Assembly (NCBI GenBank): GCA_037355855.1
Contig: CM074763.1
Span: forward strand, 1,302,001-1,366,000
Length of the DNA: 64,000 nt
From: Pseudo-nitzschia pungens
Lineage: Eukaryota; Bacillariophyta; Bacillariophyceae; Bacillariales; Bacillariaceae
Reading direction: 5' to 3'
This document shows, piece by piece, positions 11,621-21,969 of this stretch. The number at the start of each line of letters is the position of its first letter. Within the stretch, counting starts at the first letter, position 1. Made by a program: the position numbers and the translations under genes. Under the pieces are notes generated by a model, which made no database searches, had not been told where the DNA came from, and worked only from the letters and a program-made list of their open reading frames with translations.

Positions 11621-12146
11621 GAAATAAGGGAATCTACCTGTTTAGATTTGTTTTTACGTAAAAGTTACTTAAACAAACTACCCGTCTCTAACGGGTGAAG
11701 TACGTAGTTTTGCATACTGCTTGATTCATATTTCAGAAAGAACGGTTCTATGACAGCAGTTCTTCTTTTCGTTTCTGGTGTCCAACCATATGCTTTGATG
11801 ACAGCCATATGCTTCTCCTATCGCAAGGAGTTGATGATTCTTCATGCGCGGCAACACGGAAAGTGATCATGATGATGTATGTATGTATTATGATGTATGT
11901 TTTCCATGACATCCATGCACTCCAAACCTGCCAAACAAAAGAAAACATTGGCAACAGCGATATGCCTTTACAGCAGTTCATTGGAAAGTAATCATTCTGA
12001 TATATTTGCAAAGAGCCGCCGGTATCTCACTAAAGGCATTCATCAACGGCTGCTTGACATTCTTCATGGTAGTAGAGCCTCTTTCAGTGGAACATTGATG
12101 CAAGTTTCCTTCACGCCAGAATAAATTTAGCTAATTGTTTAGAGCC

Positions 12147-14462
12147 ATGATTTCAAATGATGCCGTGGCACTAGACCACTATCGTCTATTCGACGGTGGA
12201 GACCGCCTCGACAATGAAGTGACGAGGCCATTTTCAAAGAAACGAAATACTTTTGTTGAAAATGATCGTCGCGTCTCTGCTGCGGTCAAATCAGTGCTTT
12301 CGAACACAACACTAAGCTTTCCATCCTCAACAACTTCTTCAGCAACGACAACAACATCTATATCTTTTGACAGCAGTGCCGATGATGACATGTTGAAGTT
12401 GCCCAGACTTGTTGGGACTCTCAATGTGGTCCGTCCTGTCCCCAAACGAATTAGCGAGCAGTTCTACCATGAAGCTCACAGAGAGGGATCGACGCTTCAT
12501 GAAGCGAACCAGGCTGCTATAATGGCACATGATTGGAATAGGAAATGGGTGTACCAAGATGAGGCATACCACACGATGCCTGAAGAAGATTTTTTCCGGT
12601 CTTCTGAAGTAGGTATCCCCGTAAGCTATAACCACAACGGCTTCTGTACTGATATTAATCACGGTGCTGATTATGCTCGGAACGCCAATGCCCGTTCCAC
12701 CATTGATATGGATACCAATCATCCCCGAGGAACGAATAACTTGCTTGCTGTTCTAGAACGGGAAGAAGGAGCTAAGAATCCTTCACTTGGAAGCTCCCAC
12801 GAAGGAAAGAGAAAGAGAAATACTCCCCAAACGGCTGGAGTAACCTCGAATCATCACCATTCCACAGCACAATCGCATGTGCAACCAAAGCAACCGAATA
12901 TCCGAAAGTTACAGGTTCGTACCTTTGACAAAGCTGACGTAGACTACAACTGGAACGTGATGGTTTCATCCACCGAAGCTTCAACGTCGGTGGATTCTCT
13001 CAATCAAGATACTATTACCAACCATAATGGTGAGAGGGGATTCATTGATAGCAATCCTGACTTCGTAGGCAATCAAGACAGTGAACATCGTGAAGAACCT
13101 TCAGATCTAGAACAAGCTGAAGAGTGTGATCAAAGGTCTCTTTACAGCCAAAGGAGTTCCAACCTCCAACGCCCCTTGCCCATCCGTCCATTTGTCGTAA
13201 AGCCCATGGCCATTCGCGCAAAACGATCGGAATACATTATTCCGCAGCCAACTAATACAAGATTGTCACCATTCGCGCCCGAGTATCGAAAAGAAACTTT
13301 GGAAAGAGGCATTCCTCAAGGAATTATGATGAGCGATCGTAATGGACTGCAATGTGTATCACCGATGAGCTTTTCTCAGTTCACCGGATGCTATTCGTTG
13401 TCACCTGAAACTTCTCCTGGAAATGAAATGATAGGGATGACTGTCCTCAAGACTGATAACGAATATCCGCACTTGATTGAGGATTATGATGATGCTCTCA
13501 CTGAAAACGAATGTCAAGTGTCCACTATTTCAAGTGCTGATAGTATGGAGATGGCTCGTGACGAAATTCTACGTGTTCTCGCCATCAATGATGATGTGGA
13601 ATCAGATGACTTCAAGAGCAAGATCAGACCTCTCGAAACATTCTTCCTCGGACAAGATATAGATACCCGAAGAATGCCTGATCTTTTCAGTCCCGAAGCT
13701 GTGGTCTCGCATGTACCCATGTCCTCAGCTCCCGATTCTATTGATGGAATGTGGCTCACCCTTTCAAAGCCTAATTTCTTTGGAAAACTCGGTGAAAACG
13801 ATAACGGGGATCCCTTGTACACTCTTGGCCGAATGTCATTTGACATGTTTTCTCCAACGAATCTTGTTTGTAGCCTTCAGGGAAACTTTAATCGCATTGA
13901 AATTGTGAACGAACATGAGCGCAAGGCCATGCTCGAAAGAGTTCCAAAGAAACTGCGTGAGGAAGTGGAAACGGGGAAGACTACTCTGCGCACATACCAC
14001 ATAGTAACTGCATTTACTATCGAGCCGTCACTGGCAGCGTATCCAAACGCACCCAACAAGGACGTAATTCGTCCCATCAAAGGTATCATGACCACATATG
14101 GTTACAGCCTTCCAGACCCAAACACTCCAAACAGACATTCAGTTTGGATTACCGGTGGTCGCATCGAACCCAACAACGACATTTCCGACATAATCGCGTG
14201 GAAGAATTTCTTTGCAGTTCATCCTCCAAAACACACTTTCGGTGAAAAGGCGAAATTATTGGCCGTGAAACTCTTGATGGGTGCAACTATGCCAACGGAA
14301 GTCGATCCGGAAGATGGTAGCATGAATTATGTTTTTACTCGGCCTTTAGGTGGTCACGGCATGGCATACGTGGATGTTATATATCTCGACGAAAGTTTAA
14401 GGATTGTCAGAGGTCACCGAGGAACAATTTTTGTTTTTTCACGCATTTCTGATGTACATTGA
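12147..14462 (+). CDS. Large protein with C-terminal PAP/fibrillin-like domain, 771 aa
   Basis: A single exon, with the start at the first ATG of the frame (MISNDA). Residues 1-530 are mostly low-complexity and Ser/Thr/Asn-rich, with no domain I can name. The C-terminal part (about 533-770) starts DGMWLTLSKPNFFG and runs through YTLGRMSFDMF. It ends with YLDESLRIVRGHRGTIFVF, the pattern that closes plastid-lipid-associated (PAP/fibrillin) domains. Such domains bind small lipids or form lipocalin-like barrels. No signal or transit peptide is visible at the N-terminus, so a plastid location is not supported. The family call is from the C-terminal signature only. Confidence 0.75.
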   Translation: MISNDAVALDHYRLFDGGDRLDNEVTRPFSKKRNTFVENDRRVSAAVKSVLSNTTLSFPSSTTSSATTTTSISFDSSADDDMLKLPRLVGTLNVVRPVPKRISEQFYHEAHREGSTLHEANQAAIMAHDWNRKWVYQDEAYHTMPEEDFFRSSEVGIPVSYNHNGFCTDINHGADYARNANARSTIDMDTNHPRGTNNLLAVLEREEGAKNPSLGSSHEGKRKRNTPQTAGVTSNHHHSTAQSHVQPKQPNIRKLQVRTFDKADVDYNWNVMVSSTEASTSVDSLNQDTITNHNGERGFIDSNPDFVGNQDSEHREEPSDLEQAEECDQRSLYSQRSSNLQRPLPIRPFVVKPMAIRAKRSEYIIPQPTNTRLSPFAPEYRKETLERGIPQGIMMSDRNGLQCVSPMSFSQFTGCYSLSPETSPGNEMIGMTVLKTDNEYPHLIEDYDDALTENECQVSTISSADSMEMARDEILRVLAINDDVESDDFKSKIRPLETFFLGQDIDTRRMPDLFSPEAVVSHVPMSSAPDSIDGMWLTLSKPNFFGKLGENDNGDPLYTLGRMSFDMFSPTNLVCSLQGNFNRIEIVNEHERKAMLERVPKKLREEVETGKTTLRTYHIVTAFTIEPSLAAYPNAPNKDVIRPIKGIMTTYGYSLPDPNTPNRHSVWITGGRIEPNNDISDIIAWKNFFAVHPPKHTFGEKAKLLAVKLLMGATMPTEVDPEDGSMNYVFTRPLGGHGMAYVDVIYLDESLRIVRGHRGTIFVFSRISDVH

Positions 14463-15825
14463 AACCAGCACCTTCCCCCCACGTTTGACAAAACTAAATG
14501 AATCAATCTTCTTTGTAAAAGAAGCAACAAGTGTTCAATCACCCTTGCACATACGTAAAATTGCAGCACTTGTTCTAACTTCAAGAATAAATATGCTTTC
14601 TAAGCAAATTGGCAGAAAAGAAAGCGAAAAGAACGAAACAAATCACCGACAAGCACAGTACAGGTTATTCTCCAGTCTACACTTTGAGCAGATGCTTACT
14701 TCATTTCTATATGCACATATCATTATTTCATACCGAAGTACCATCTCCTATTTTTCCAAGACAAGCGAATACTTCGCATCAAGTCCATTCGGAGCTGATC
14801 CCCTTGCTTATATCTTCATTGGATACTTATCTGAATGGATCCCAAGGAAAAAACACAAAACCAGAACTGAGAATATACTGTACAAACAACCTCATTGTCG
14901 TAAATAATAACAATAATAATAATACATAGTAACAACTTTTTATTACCTAGATGAAGATTTTTTTTGTTGGATAAGACTCGTATTGGTAATCCTGATTGAA
15001 TTGATTCAACAAGTCGATTACGCCATTGGAAGGTACATGCGGATTATGAACCTGTTGTCCTGATATTATTTCATTCTGATAATTTGCATTCGAAGCTGTG
15101 TTTGGATTTTTTGATCAGAAAGTGCTTTCCTAGTGAAGGAAACAAGAACTGGAGGGACCAGAACTGAATATGATATTCCAGGGTAACTCCGGAGACAAGT
15201 GAGGGCACCACCCATGTCTAAAGCTCAAACGCGTCATTCATGGGAGGGCCACATGACAAATTTTAGATAACAAAAAATCACCGACTGACAATTACTTTGT
15301 AGGTAGCAATGATAATGGTGTACACGTAGCCACCATTTGTGAAAAAATGTGTAGGTTGCAATGAATGATCTGCTCACTAAGGAAAAGTGCTTGCAAAAGG
15401 CAAGTCTAGTAGTTGTTGTGTGAGGCATTTTAAACAGTGGTGGGTAAAATCGACAAAAAGAGAGTTGCCAGAAGTGTCGTTCCATCCATCATGAAGCATG
15501 AACGGAATGGGCGCTGATCCATGTTGAGACGCGAAATAATAATACTGCATTGTTGAGCAGTAGTAGTACCGTACTACTAGTATTTTAATAATCATGAGCG
15601 AAATTTTGGTTCCTGGTAGTACAAGGAACCTTACTGTAACTTGCAGGAAATAAGTGTGATGCGGGAAGTGATGGGTGATTTTCGAAGTTCCGGTTCGTTT
15701 CGTGACACTCCATTTGACCACGAAAGATTTTACTGTCGGCGGATGATGATTCATAGTCACTTCACACTAATTACTGTATCGATCATTGCCAACCCCTCCG
15801 AAACAATCCTTTCTCGTCCCGCGCC
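14463..15825. other. Intergenic region without a recognised gene
   Basis: It holds an ATA/ATT repeat (about 14901-14925) near the 3' end of the previous gene and one TAGTAGTACCGTACTACTAG palindrome-like run near 15560-15582. The frame at 14404-14907 is open but overlaps the preceding gene and has no coding character. The promoter of the next gene lies at the right end. Confidence 0.55.
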
Positions 15826-15844
15826 ATGACATCATCTGTATGTT

Positions 15845-15881
<37 letters not shown>

Positions 15882-16010
15882 ATCAACAAAATCATCAACC
15901 GCGTTGAACCTATATTCCGATTGGCACTTTTGCAGCGGCTGTGGATTGCCTCCGAAGATCGTAACTAGCAACACGGAAGGATTAGCTTCCACCGATGCTT
16001 CAGTGAAACA

Positions 16011-16050
<40 letters not shown>

Positions 16051-17724
16051 CACAAAAGCAGGAAGAAACTCTCGATCTGCCGGAGGTGCAAGACCGCCGC
16101 CTATCACAACGCCGAATGCCAAAAGATCCACTGGAAACACGGCGGGCATCGAAACGACTGCAAGAAACTAGCCCAAGCCATCCAACCGCTCCTGGAGATG
16201 GTTGCCATTTCCGAAAAACAGCAACAACAGGTGTTGTCGAATGATAGTCGGAGGCATTGGCGGCGGTGGTGGGCTCGTCTCGATCCGCAAGATGAAATGG
16301 ATGCCAACCGATTGTGGAAGGAAAGCGCGATGCGGTGGAACCATCGCGGAGAATACTTGGAAGCGATGAAGGGCTTTCAGAGAGCCCTGGAACCAGTCGG
16401 AAAACTATGGGAGGATCTGACAACGGCAATAGCCAATAGTGAGAAGGTAGGGGAACTTAGAGATGAGAACGACGGGGATTGCGACGGGAACCCGGGACGA
16501 CTTTCGCTTTCATCGTTATCGTTACGATGTGATGACGATCGTGATGAATCGAGCTTCTCCCCCGACGTTCAACTGGCCAAGAAGCTCCTTTTCTGCGCCT
16601 ACTGTGAAGCCGATGGGAATCAGATCCGGTCGTCGCGATTGCGACTGGTCCAGTGCATATCGATACTTTTGGAACATTCGAACCCGTCCTTGGTTCCGCC
16701 TCTCGGTGGGGAGAGCGAAGAATTGGAGCAGTACGAACAAGAACGACGGCGGCGACGACGACAGCGACGGCGACAACGGCAAAACACGATTAGCCCCCTG
16801 CTGAACGATGCCTGGATGGAACTCATGTTGAGCTACGAGGAGGAAAAATCTGTTCAAGTCCGGAAGATTGCTCGTCACGTGGCGCACATGGCCATTCGGA
16901 GCGGTGCAAACCCTGGCAGCTTGTATCGTTGCGAATGGAAGGATCCCCTGCAGCGTCCGGGCCACATGGCAGCGTTGGGCACAACACACGATGACCGAAC
17001 GATCACGGAACCACTGTCGCCGTTGTTGCTGCGTCCGTTCGTACCCTCCGAAGCACATCCTTCGTGGTGCAAAACGCTCGAGGCACAGTGGGAAACGATT
17101 GCGAGGGAATTGCACGCGCTTGCGACGGCGTCTCCGAATCCCGAGCAACGATGGGCGGCCGTGGGAAGCGGAGAACGCGGTTCCGGAGGAGACGATCACC
17201 GCGTCGTGTCCGCGGGAGGAAGATGGACGGAATACGTTTTGTTTGGGACGGGCGCGTTCGGGAACGGATACAACGACGACAACGACAACGACAACGACAT
17301 CGACGCACCGTTCACCAAGCGATTGCTTCGAGACTGCATTCCCGATGCGATTTCCCTGGCCGAGAGCGGCGGTGGAGAAGTCATATTCAGCAAGCTGGCA
17401 CCCCGCACTCGGATAGAAGCTCACTGTGGACCAACCAACCTGAGACTGACGGCCCACCTGGGGCTGGTGATTCCCGCCGAAGAAGCCGGGGAATGCAAAA
17501 TTCGTGTCGAAAACGAGTGGCACCGGTGGGAAACAGGAAAGGTCCTGCTCTTCGATGACTCCTACGAACACGAAATACGGAACGACACGGACCATGTTCG
17601 AATCGTCTTGCTCGTGCGACTGTGGCATCCTTTGCTGTCTCGTGAACGACGGCAGGACGAGTTGCTGGAAGCCCGTCGCCGCAAAGAGCAAGCCGTTGAA
17701 AAACGATATCATCCTCCGGAGTAA
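15826..17724 (+). CDS. MYND zinc finger plus aspartyl/asparaginyl beta-hydroxylase domain protein, 632 aa
   Basis: A single exon. The N-terminus has a poly-Thr run from an ACGACA repeat. A MYND-type zinc finger follows: CSGC at residues 36-39, then a poly-Gln insertion of about 15, then CRRC near 86 and the pattern ECQKIHW...H..DC to about 115. The usual YC ligand is YH here. The middle is a variable region of about 380 residues. The C-terminus (about 500-620) matches aspartyl/asparaginyl beta-hydroxylase: HCGPTNLRL with His533, then KVLLFDDSYEHE with His582, then VRLWHP. His533 and His582 fit the two Fe(II) ligands of AspH, and the CG after His533 fits the family's lack of an acidic third ligand. 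It would be a 2-oxoglutarate-dependent hydroxylase. No signal peptide is seen, so it is probably cytosolic or nuclear. The substrate is unknown. Confidence 0.88.
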
Positions 17725-18014
17725 AGCAAGGTTATCGCAAATCCAATCGCGCAATCACTACAACATTATTCGGAGTAGCCGATTGCGATAAATAAACCAC
17801 TTCAGTATTGCTCAAACAAAAGAATTCCAACCGTAGAGACAAGTTTTTTGCTGTTGCCCAAAACTGTTCTCAGAAAAAAATGCCGTTGCGGGTTCCCCTC
17901 AAACATAGTCTCGCAAAAAGGAAGACCTATAAATTGCAGAGAAATCCATCTGAAAAAGTAGACAGTTCAACGATCTCGTGCAGTATGATTGCCGTCATAC
18001 GATCGGCTTGTTTT

Positions 18015-18878
18015 TTAAAAGTTAGTCAAAACACGGCCCTCGAATGTGCCAGCCTTGGTGAGAATGTCGGTTACGGCCTCCGTCATGCCCTTCATACCGC
18101 ACATGAGAGCGCCGGTGTTTCTGGGAACTGGGACGCCGTCTTCCTCCAAGGCGTTTTGTACGTAGCCCGTGCGACCCTGCCAGCTTTCGGAAGGTTGGCT
18201 GAGAACGGGAACCACTTCCACTCCGTTCTTTTCCCACAGTGGAAATCTGTCGACATAGCACAAGTCGTCTTCGGTACGGGCTCCGTAATAGAGACGAGCC
18301 GTGCGGGCACCAGTGGTTTGGAGCTCACCGGATTCGATGGCAGATCGAATGGGTGAAATCCCACTCCCGGCTGCGAAGAGCAAAATGTTCTGGCAGGGAA
18401 AGTCGTATTTGAGGGAATCGAATTCTTCTTTCATTGGAAAACCACCGCCCAGAACCTGGGAGATTTCGAGGGTTGAGGCGCTGCCGTCGGTCAACCACGT
18501 GTTGTCGTCCGTCTTCTTGACCAAGAATTCGAATCGGGCGTTCTCCGCATCCGGTGGACTCGCAATGGCCAAAAAGATAGGCTTGGTTTCCTCGTTCGGG
18601 CGAAGCTGAACGTACTGTCCGGGGATGGTGAAATCTTGGGCGGTTTCCGGTGGGATAGCAAGATTTACCACCACAGACTCCTTCGACATGTTGCCCATTT
18701 GGGTGCTTTCGACCTCGGAACCGCTCCAGATGGGATCAGGTCCCCATCCCATGAAGAGGCTGCTGGGGGTGGTCGTCTTGCCCGTAGCATGGTAACGAGG
18801 AGCAACGGTGAAGGCAGAACTGATTGATGTCGTGCCTGCAAGCAGGACTACGGATAGAGCACTCTTCAACGAAACCAT
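18015..18878 (-). CDS. Plastid-type FAD/NAD(P)-binding oxidoreductase (FNR superfamily), 287 aa
   Basis: The start was set at the ATG at 18878 because it opens a signal peptide (MVSLKSALSVVLLAGTTSIS) followed by SSAFTV, an ASAF-like diatom plastid motif. The frame extends upstream but that part is not needed. A FAD-binding barrel follows (GQYVQLRP, about 85-91), then a nucleotide-binding Rossmann part (LLFAAGSGISPIRS, about 160-175), then YYGARTEDDL and a C-terminal GALMCGMKGMTEAV, the usual NAD(P) pocket order. It resembles the plant proteins related to kiwifruit pKIWI502 rather than classical photosynthetic FNR. Electron donor and acceptor are unknown. The two neighbours are transcribed in opposite directions, so there is no operon-like context. 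Confidence 0.88.
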   Translation of the reverse strand: MVSLKSALSVVLLAGTTSISSAFTVAPRYHATGKTTTPSSLFMGWGPDPIWSGSEVESTQMGNMSKESVVVNLAIPPETAQDFTIPGQYVQLRPNEETKPIFLAIASPPDAENARFEFLVKKTDDNTWLTDGSASTLEISQVLGGGFPMKEEFDSLKYDFPCQNILLFAAGSGISPIRSAIESGELQTTGARTARLYYGARTEDDLCYVDRFPLWEKNGVEVVPVLSQPSESWQGRTGYVQNALEEDGVPVPRNTGALMCGMKGMTEAVTDILTKAGTFEGRVLTNF

Positions 18879-19876
18879 GGTGTCTTCTGCTGTTGGGGTT
18901 ACTGAAAACTTCAAAAGTGTGAGAAAACAACGGCTTGCAAAGAACACAATCAGATTGAAAACGTACGACGCTTCGTACTCGAACCGGTAGCATCGATGAA
19001 TTGAAGATCGGGAATGATGCCTACCAATCGGATCTTCTAGTCTTCTGAGTGCATCCAAAACTGACCGGCTGATGTCAGACGACAACAAGACGCTGATCTA
19101 CTGACTTATGATATGTACCGTATGTTCTTTACAGTTATATCGTAGGTACACGTACAATAACAACTGTTGGGCGAAATACGAAATACCGAGTGGAACTATC
19201 CAGTAAGGTTACCTCCAGAGAGTCTCACACCCAACAAATCACTACTAAGATTACCGTATAGTTGCATCAATCACAATAGATATAATTTACGAAAGGATCA
19301 TCCTAATGGAGGATCTACATGTATCTAAACGTGCTGAGGAGAGAGAAAATTTTGAGCAACTACGAGAAAACTTTACTTCCTGTCGGAACGGGGATTTTGC
19401 TGTGTTTCTCGTTTCGCTTGTGGGTGTCGCTCTACGGTATGTTTGATGGATTCGCCCTATCTATTTTCTGTTGTGACAATATTGGTGCACACCTGATGAG
19501 ATCACTCGTGAGAGAATTCAATATTGAAATTCATCAATTTCGTGTCGGTTACATCGTTCCTACCGAAACGTAGTTCTGTTAGGTGAACCAGATCAATTCC
19601 AAACATCCGAGAACCAGATGGTGTCAACGTAGTGTATGACAAAAATTAGCATTTCTTCTCACTGAAAGTCAATTGTCGACCCAACCTTTTCCCATTGACC
19701 ACCGACATCTTTTGTGCTCAACTTTGCTTACTTGGAATACTCAAGAATTTCTGTTTCCATCAACTTTACAATGTCAATAGCATCGATCATGATGACTATG
19801 AATCAATCAGGATATCGCGTATTTCGTCGTCATTATTTCTACTAACCACGAAATATTCACAAGAACTAGACCGACT
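18879..19876. other. Intergenic region, no gene seen
   Basis: The right part is the downstream side of the TLDc gene and the left part the promoter of the reductase gene. A TACCGT/GTACCG-rich patch and one GTAAGGTTACC word lie near 19140-19260. Short frames at 19319-19880 have no recognisable product. Confidence 0.55.
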
Positions 19877-20795
19877 TTAGAACGGCCACAGCTTGAATCC
19901 TCCTCCAGATCCCTGACCCGAAGGCTGAATGTTCGCATTTGCGTAAACCTCTAATTCCACGAGCTGGAATTTTCCGCGAACGGGCCAACCGTTCACAACG
20001 TCATCATAAGCACCACCGATGGAAGAGCTACCCTGCTTTAGATTGCCAGCACTTAGGGACCGATCTTCCATGTCCGGTCCGGCAAATCCACCCATGATCG
20101 CTGATTGCGACTCTCCGATCTTTAGGTCGGCCTATGACGAAATAATGTCAAGCGACAAGGTATTAGGAACAATGAGTGGATCCAAACTTTGTGTATACAT
20201 CACAGGCAACAATGTTTTTGACCATTTCACCTACAGCTCCAAATACAGGACCAGCACTGGCGTAGTCAAAGAGAGCGGCGTTCCCACCTTGCAATACGGG
20301 GCACTTGACCACTTCGTTTCCTCGTTGAAACCACAAGAACGCCGCATTCGATGACACGTAATCGTCGGTGCTCATCCATCCCTATCGTTTTGATGCAAAG
20401 GAAGAACAGAGTAGCGATATTAGACATGATCGGAAGTAGAATTACACTCCATGGTGCCTCGAAAGACTTACCGTTGGGCAGTATCCCCCGAATTTCTTCC
20501 CAGATTTCGACAAACAGACGACGAGAGCAGAGCCCCGTGAGTCAACGTTTTCGTGAAAATCGATTGCCGACCATCCATCTCTTGATGCTTTGTATACGCA
20601 TTGCAAATCGACGTTGGATTTTGATGGATCAATGTTGGTACCATCCAATGTGTTCGATGGAAAAGACAGTGCATCGGGTGCTCTCCCGGTTATACCCGAA
20701 AAAACATCACCAAAAGAACACACTGGGGCGATTTGAATCACTAGGAGACCAAGGACCACTAACAAAAGATGATGACGGCAGATTCTTAGATGCAT
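19877..20795 (-). CDS. TLDc-domain protein with signal peptide, three exons, 241 aa
   Basis: Exons are 20472-20795, 20235-20381 and 19877-20131. Both introns (90 and 103 bases) are GT-AG and phase 0. Splicing restores a continuous TLDc domain: LQCVYKASRDGWSAIDFHEN, GSALVVC, FGGYCPT joined to GWMSTDDYVSSNAAFLW, then FGA joined to ADLKIGESQSAIMGG. TLDc domains are linked to oxidative-stress tolerance and V-ATPase binding in animals and fungi. The start at 20795 opens a hydrophobic signal (HLLLVVLGLLVIQIAPVCS) followed by FGDVF, so secretion or plastid import is possible. The C-terminus matches the end of the domain (VELEVYAN). The splice sites are read from the sequence; the location is inference. 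Confidence 0.87.
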
Positions 20796-21065
20796 GGTGT
20801 TTGTCGCTTCCTTTTGTAGCTGCCTCGAGAGATTGTGGCAACAGAAGAATCTTTCTTTCACTTCGTTCTTACCGCGTGCGAATGCGTGTCATTTCCCGAA
20901 ACAAAAACCTCAACGTGTACGGTATCTTCTAACCATGTCGGGGGGTGGAAACCACAGGTAAGATAACGGTAAGGTTACTCGTAATTACTTTGGCTCAGAT
21001 GTAATGAATCAAAAATGTACAATTTCATAAAAGAAAAATTTTGTTAAATATGCAAGGAAACAAAC
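20796..21065. promoter_or_regulatory. Upstream region of the TLDc gene
   Basis: This short gap lies between the TLDc start and the tRNA. It contains GGTAAGATAACGGTAAGGTT followed by ACTCG at about 20962, one of the recurring words of the window. A promoter role is inferred from position only. Confidence 0.3.
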
Positions 21066-21138
21066 TCTCCCATAGTGTAGTTGGTTATCACCCAGGGTTC
21101 TGATTCCTGTAACCTGAGTTCGAATCTCAGTGGGAGAA
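21066..21138 (+). tRNA. tRNA-Gln (anticodon CTG)
   Basis: The cloverleaf can be drawn by hand. The acceptor stem is TCTCCCA with TGGGAGA. The D arm is GTG...CAC around AGTTGGTT. The anticodon stem is CAGGG with TCCTG (one G-T pair) and the loop is TTCTGAT, giving anticodon CTG. The T arm is CTGAG TTCGAAT CTCAG. The discriminator is A. There is no intron and no encoded CCA. A short T-run follows (21141-21150), which suits RNA polymerase III termination. Confidence 0.95.
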
Positions 21139-21388
21139 AAATTTTAATTTTCGTATTATTCAATCTCTGATCGGCACTCTTTTGCTTGCAAATACTAGAT
21201 TTTGTGTTTCAGCATGGCCGAGCACCATAGCACGGAAGTGAGTGAGAGCTTACTTCAACCATGATGACCATGAAAACTGACTGCCATCCCTATTGTATAT
21301 TGACTATGTGACATAAAGTGGCTTCAACACAGTAGGCTCGTTTGATTGTGGTGTTAGTCGAATGTCATTTATGTTTCGTTGTATGTTA

Positions 21389-21800
21389 TCAAAAAATTGA
21401 TTCATGCACAGCCCCTGCTCTGCTTCTTTCAAGCTCATGGCACAGTTTTTGTTGAGCATTTCCAAAAACCTGACCTTGCTTTAGGAGGGAAATGATGGCG
21501 ATCGCTGACTGCAGCATCAATGGGGATAGAGAATCATTCACTGCTGGCCTGTGAACTGTTTCTATCTTGGACTTGCCACCCTTTATTCCCTCCCTTATCA
21601 TGGTGATCTCATGAAACAATTTCATTACGGCGTACTCGTACTCCATCATTTTGGTACTACTACCTTTCTGTAACAAACAGAAGGTTGGATGTCACAAGAA
21701 AAATTAGGTGAAGAGGAGTTCTGCGATGAGTTACGTATTCTTGCAAACAGCGTTGTTCCGCGTGAAATGTGTCATTCCCATCCTGTCGGAACCCAGCCAT
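21389..21800 (-). CDS. Small two-exon protein of unknown function, 114 aa
   Basis: Exon 1 (21735-21800) starts MAGFRQDGNDTFHAEQRC and exon 2 (21389-21667) continues KGSSTKMMEYEYAVMK. The 67-base intron is GT-AG and phase 0, and the two frames agree. The protein is helix-rich, with a mid-part Lys/Glu pattern and a C-terminal KLCHELERS segment. No domain was recognised; it has two Cys but not a clear twin CX9C pattern. The gene is co-directional with the PPR gene ending upstream. The intron fit is the main support for its being real. Confidence 0.6.
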
Positions 21801-21969
21801 TGTAGTCACAATGACAATTTTTTTCCAATACAATATCACTCATTTATTCAGACTAGTATGGTACAGTAAAAGCTTGAAACTGATTGTTGGTGTCACGATT
21901 TGGAAATCACTACTGTATTAACGAAGTCTCTTCATTGGAGTCACATTTCGGAATCGTCTTGGTTGCCCC

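Larger units (their letters stand above)
9918..12146. other. Intergenic region with diverged gene relics
   Basis: No intact gene is seen. It contains two related relics on the minus strand (listed separately), a short CAG run at about 11286-11303, the 17-base word ATTCTGAGTGACGGAGA twice (about 11062 and 11114), and GTAAGGTTAC-like words near 10490-10515. The last few hundred bases are the presumed promoter of the gene starting at 12147. Confidence 0.55.

Noticed and set aside
14404..14907. 167-codon plus frame after the fibrillin-like gene
   Set aside because: It overlaps the gene end in another frame, lacks a domain, and runs through AT-rich DNA.
15783..16091. Minus frame with poly-Cys and poly-Val
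   Set aside because: It reads the CAG and ACGACA repeats of the MYND/AspH gene backwards.
16522..17754. A 410-codon minus-strand open frame
   Set aside because: It is antisense to the MYND/AspH gene, whose plus frame has clear catalytic motifs. The minus peptide has no domain and contains a poly-Val run from the ACGACA repeat.
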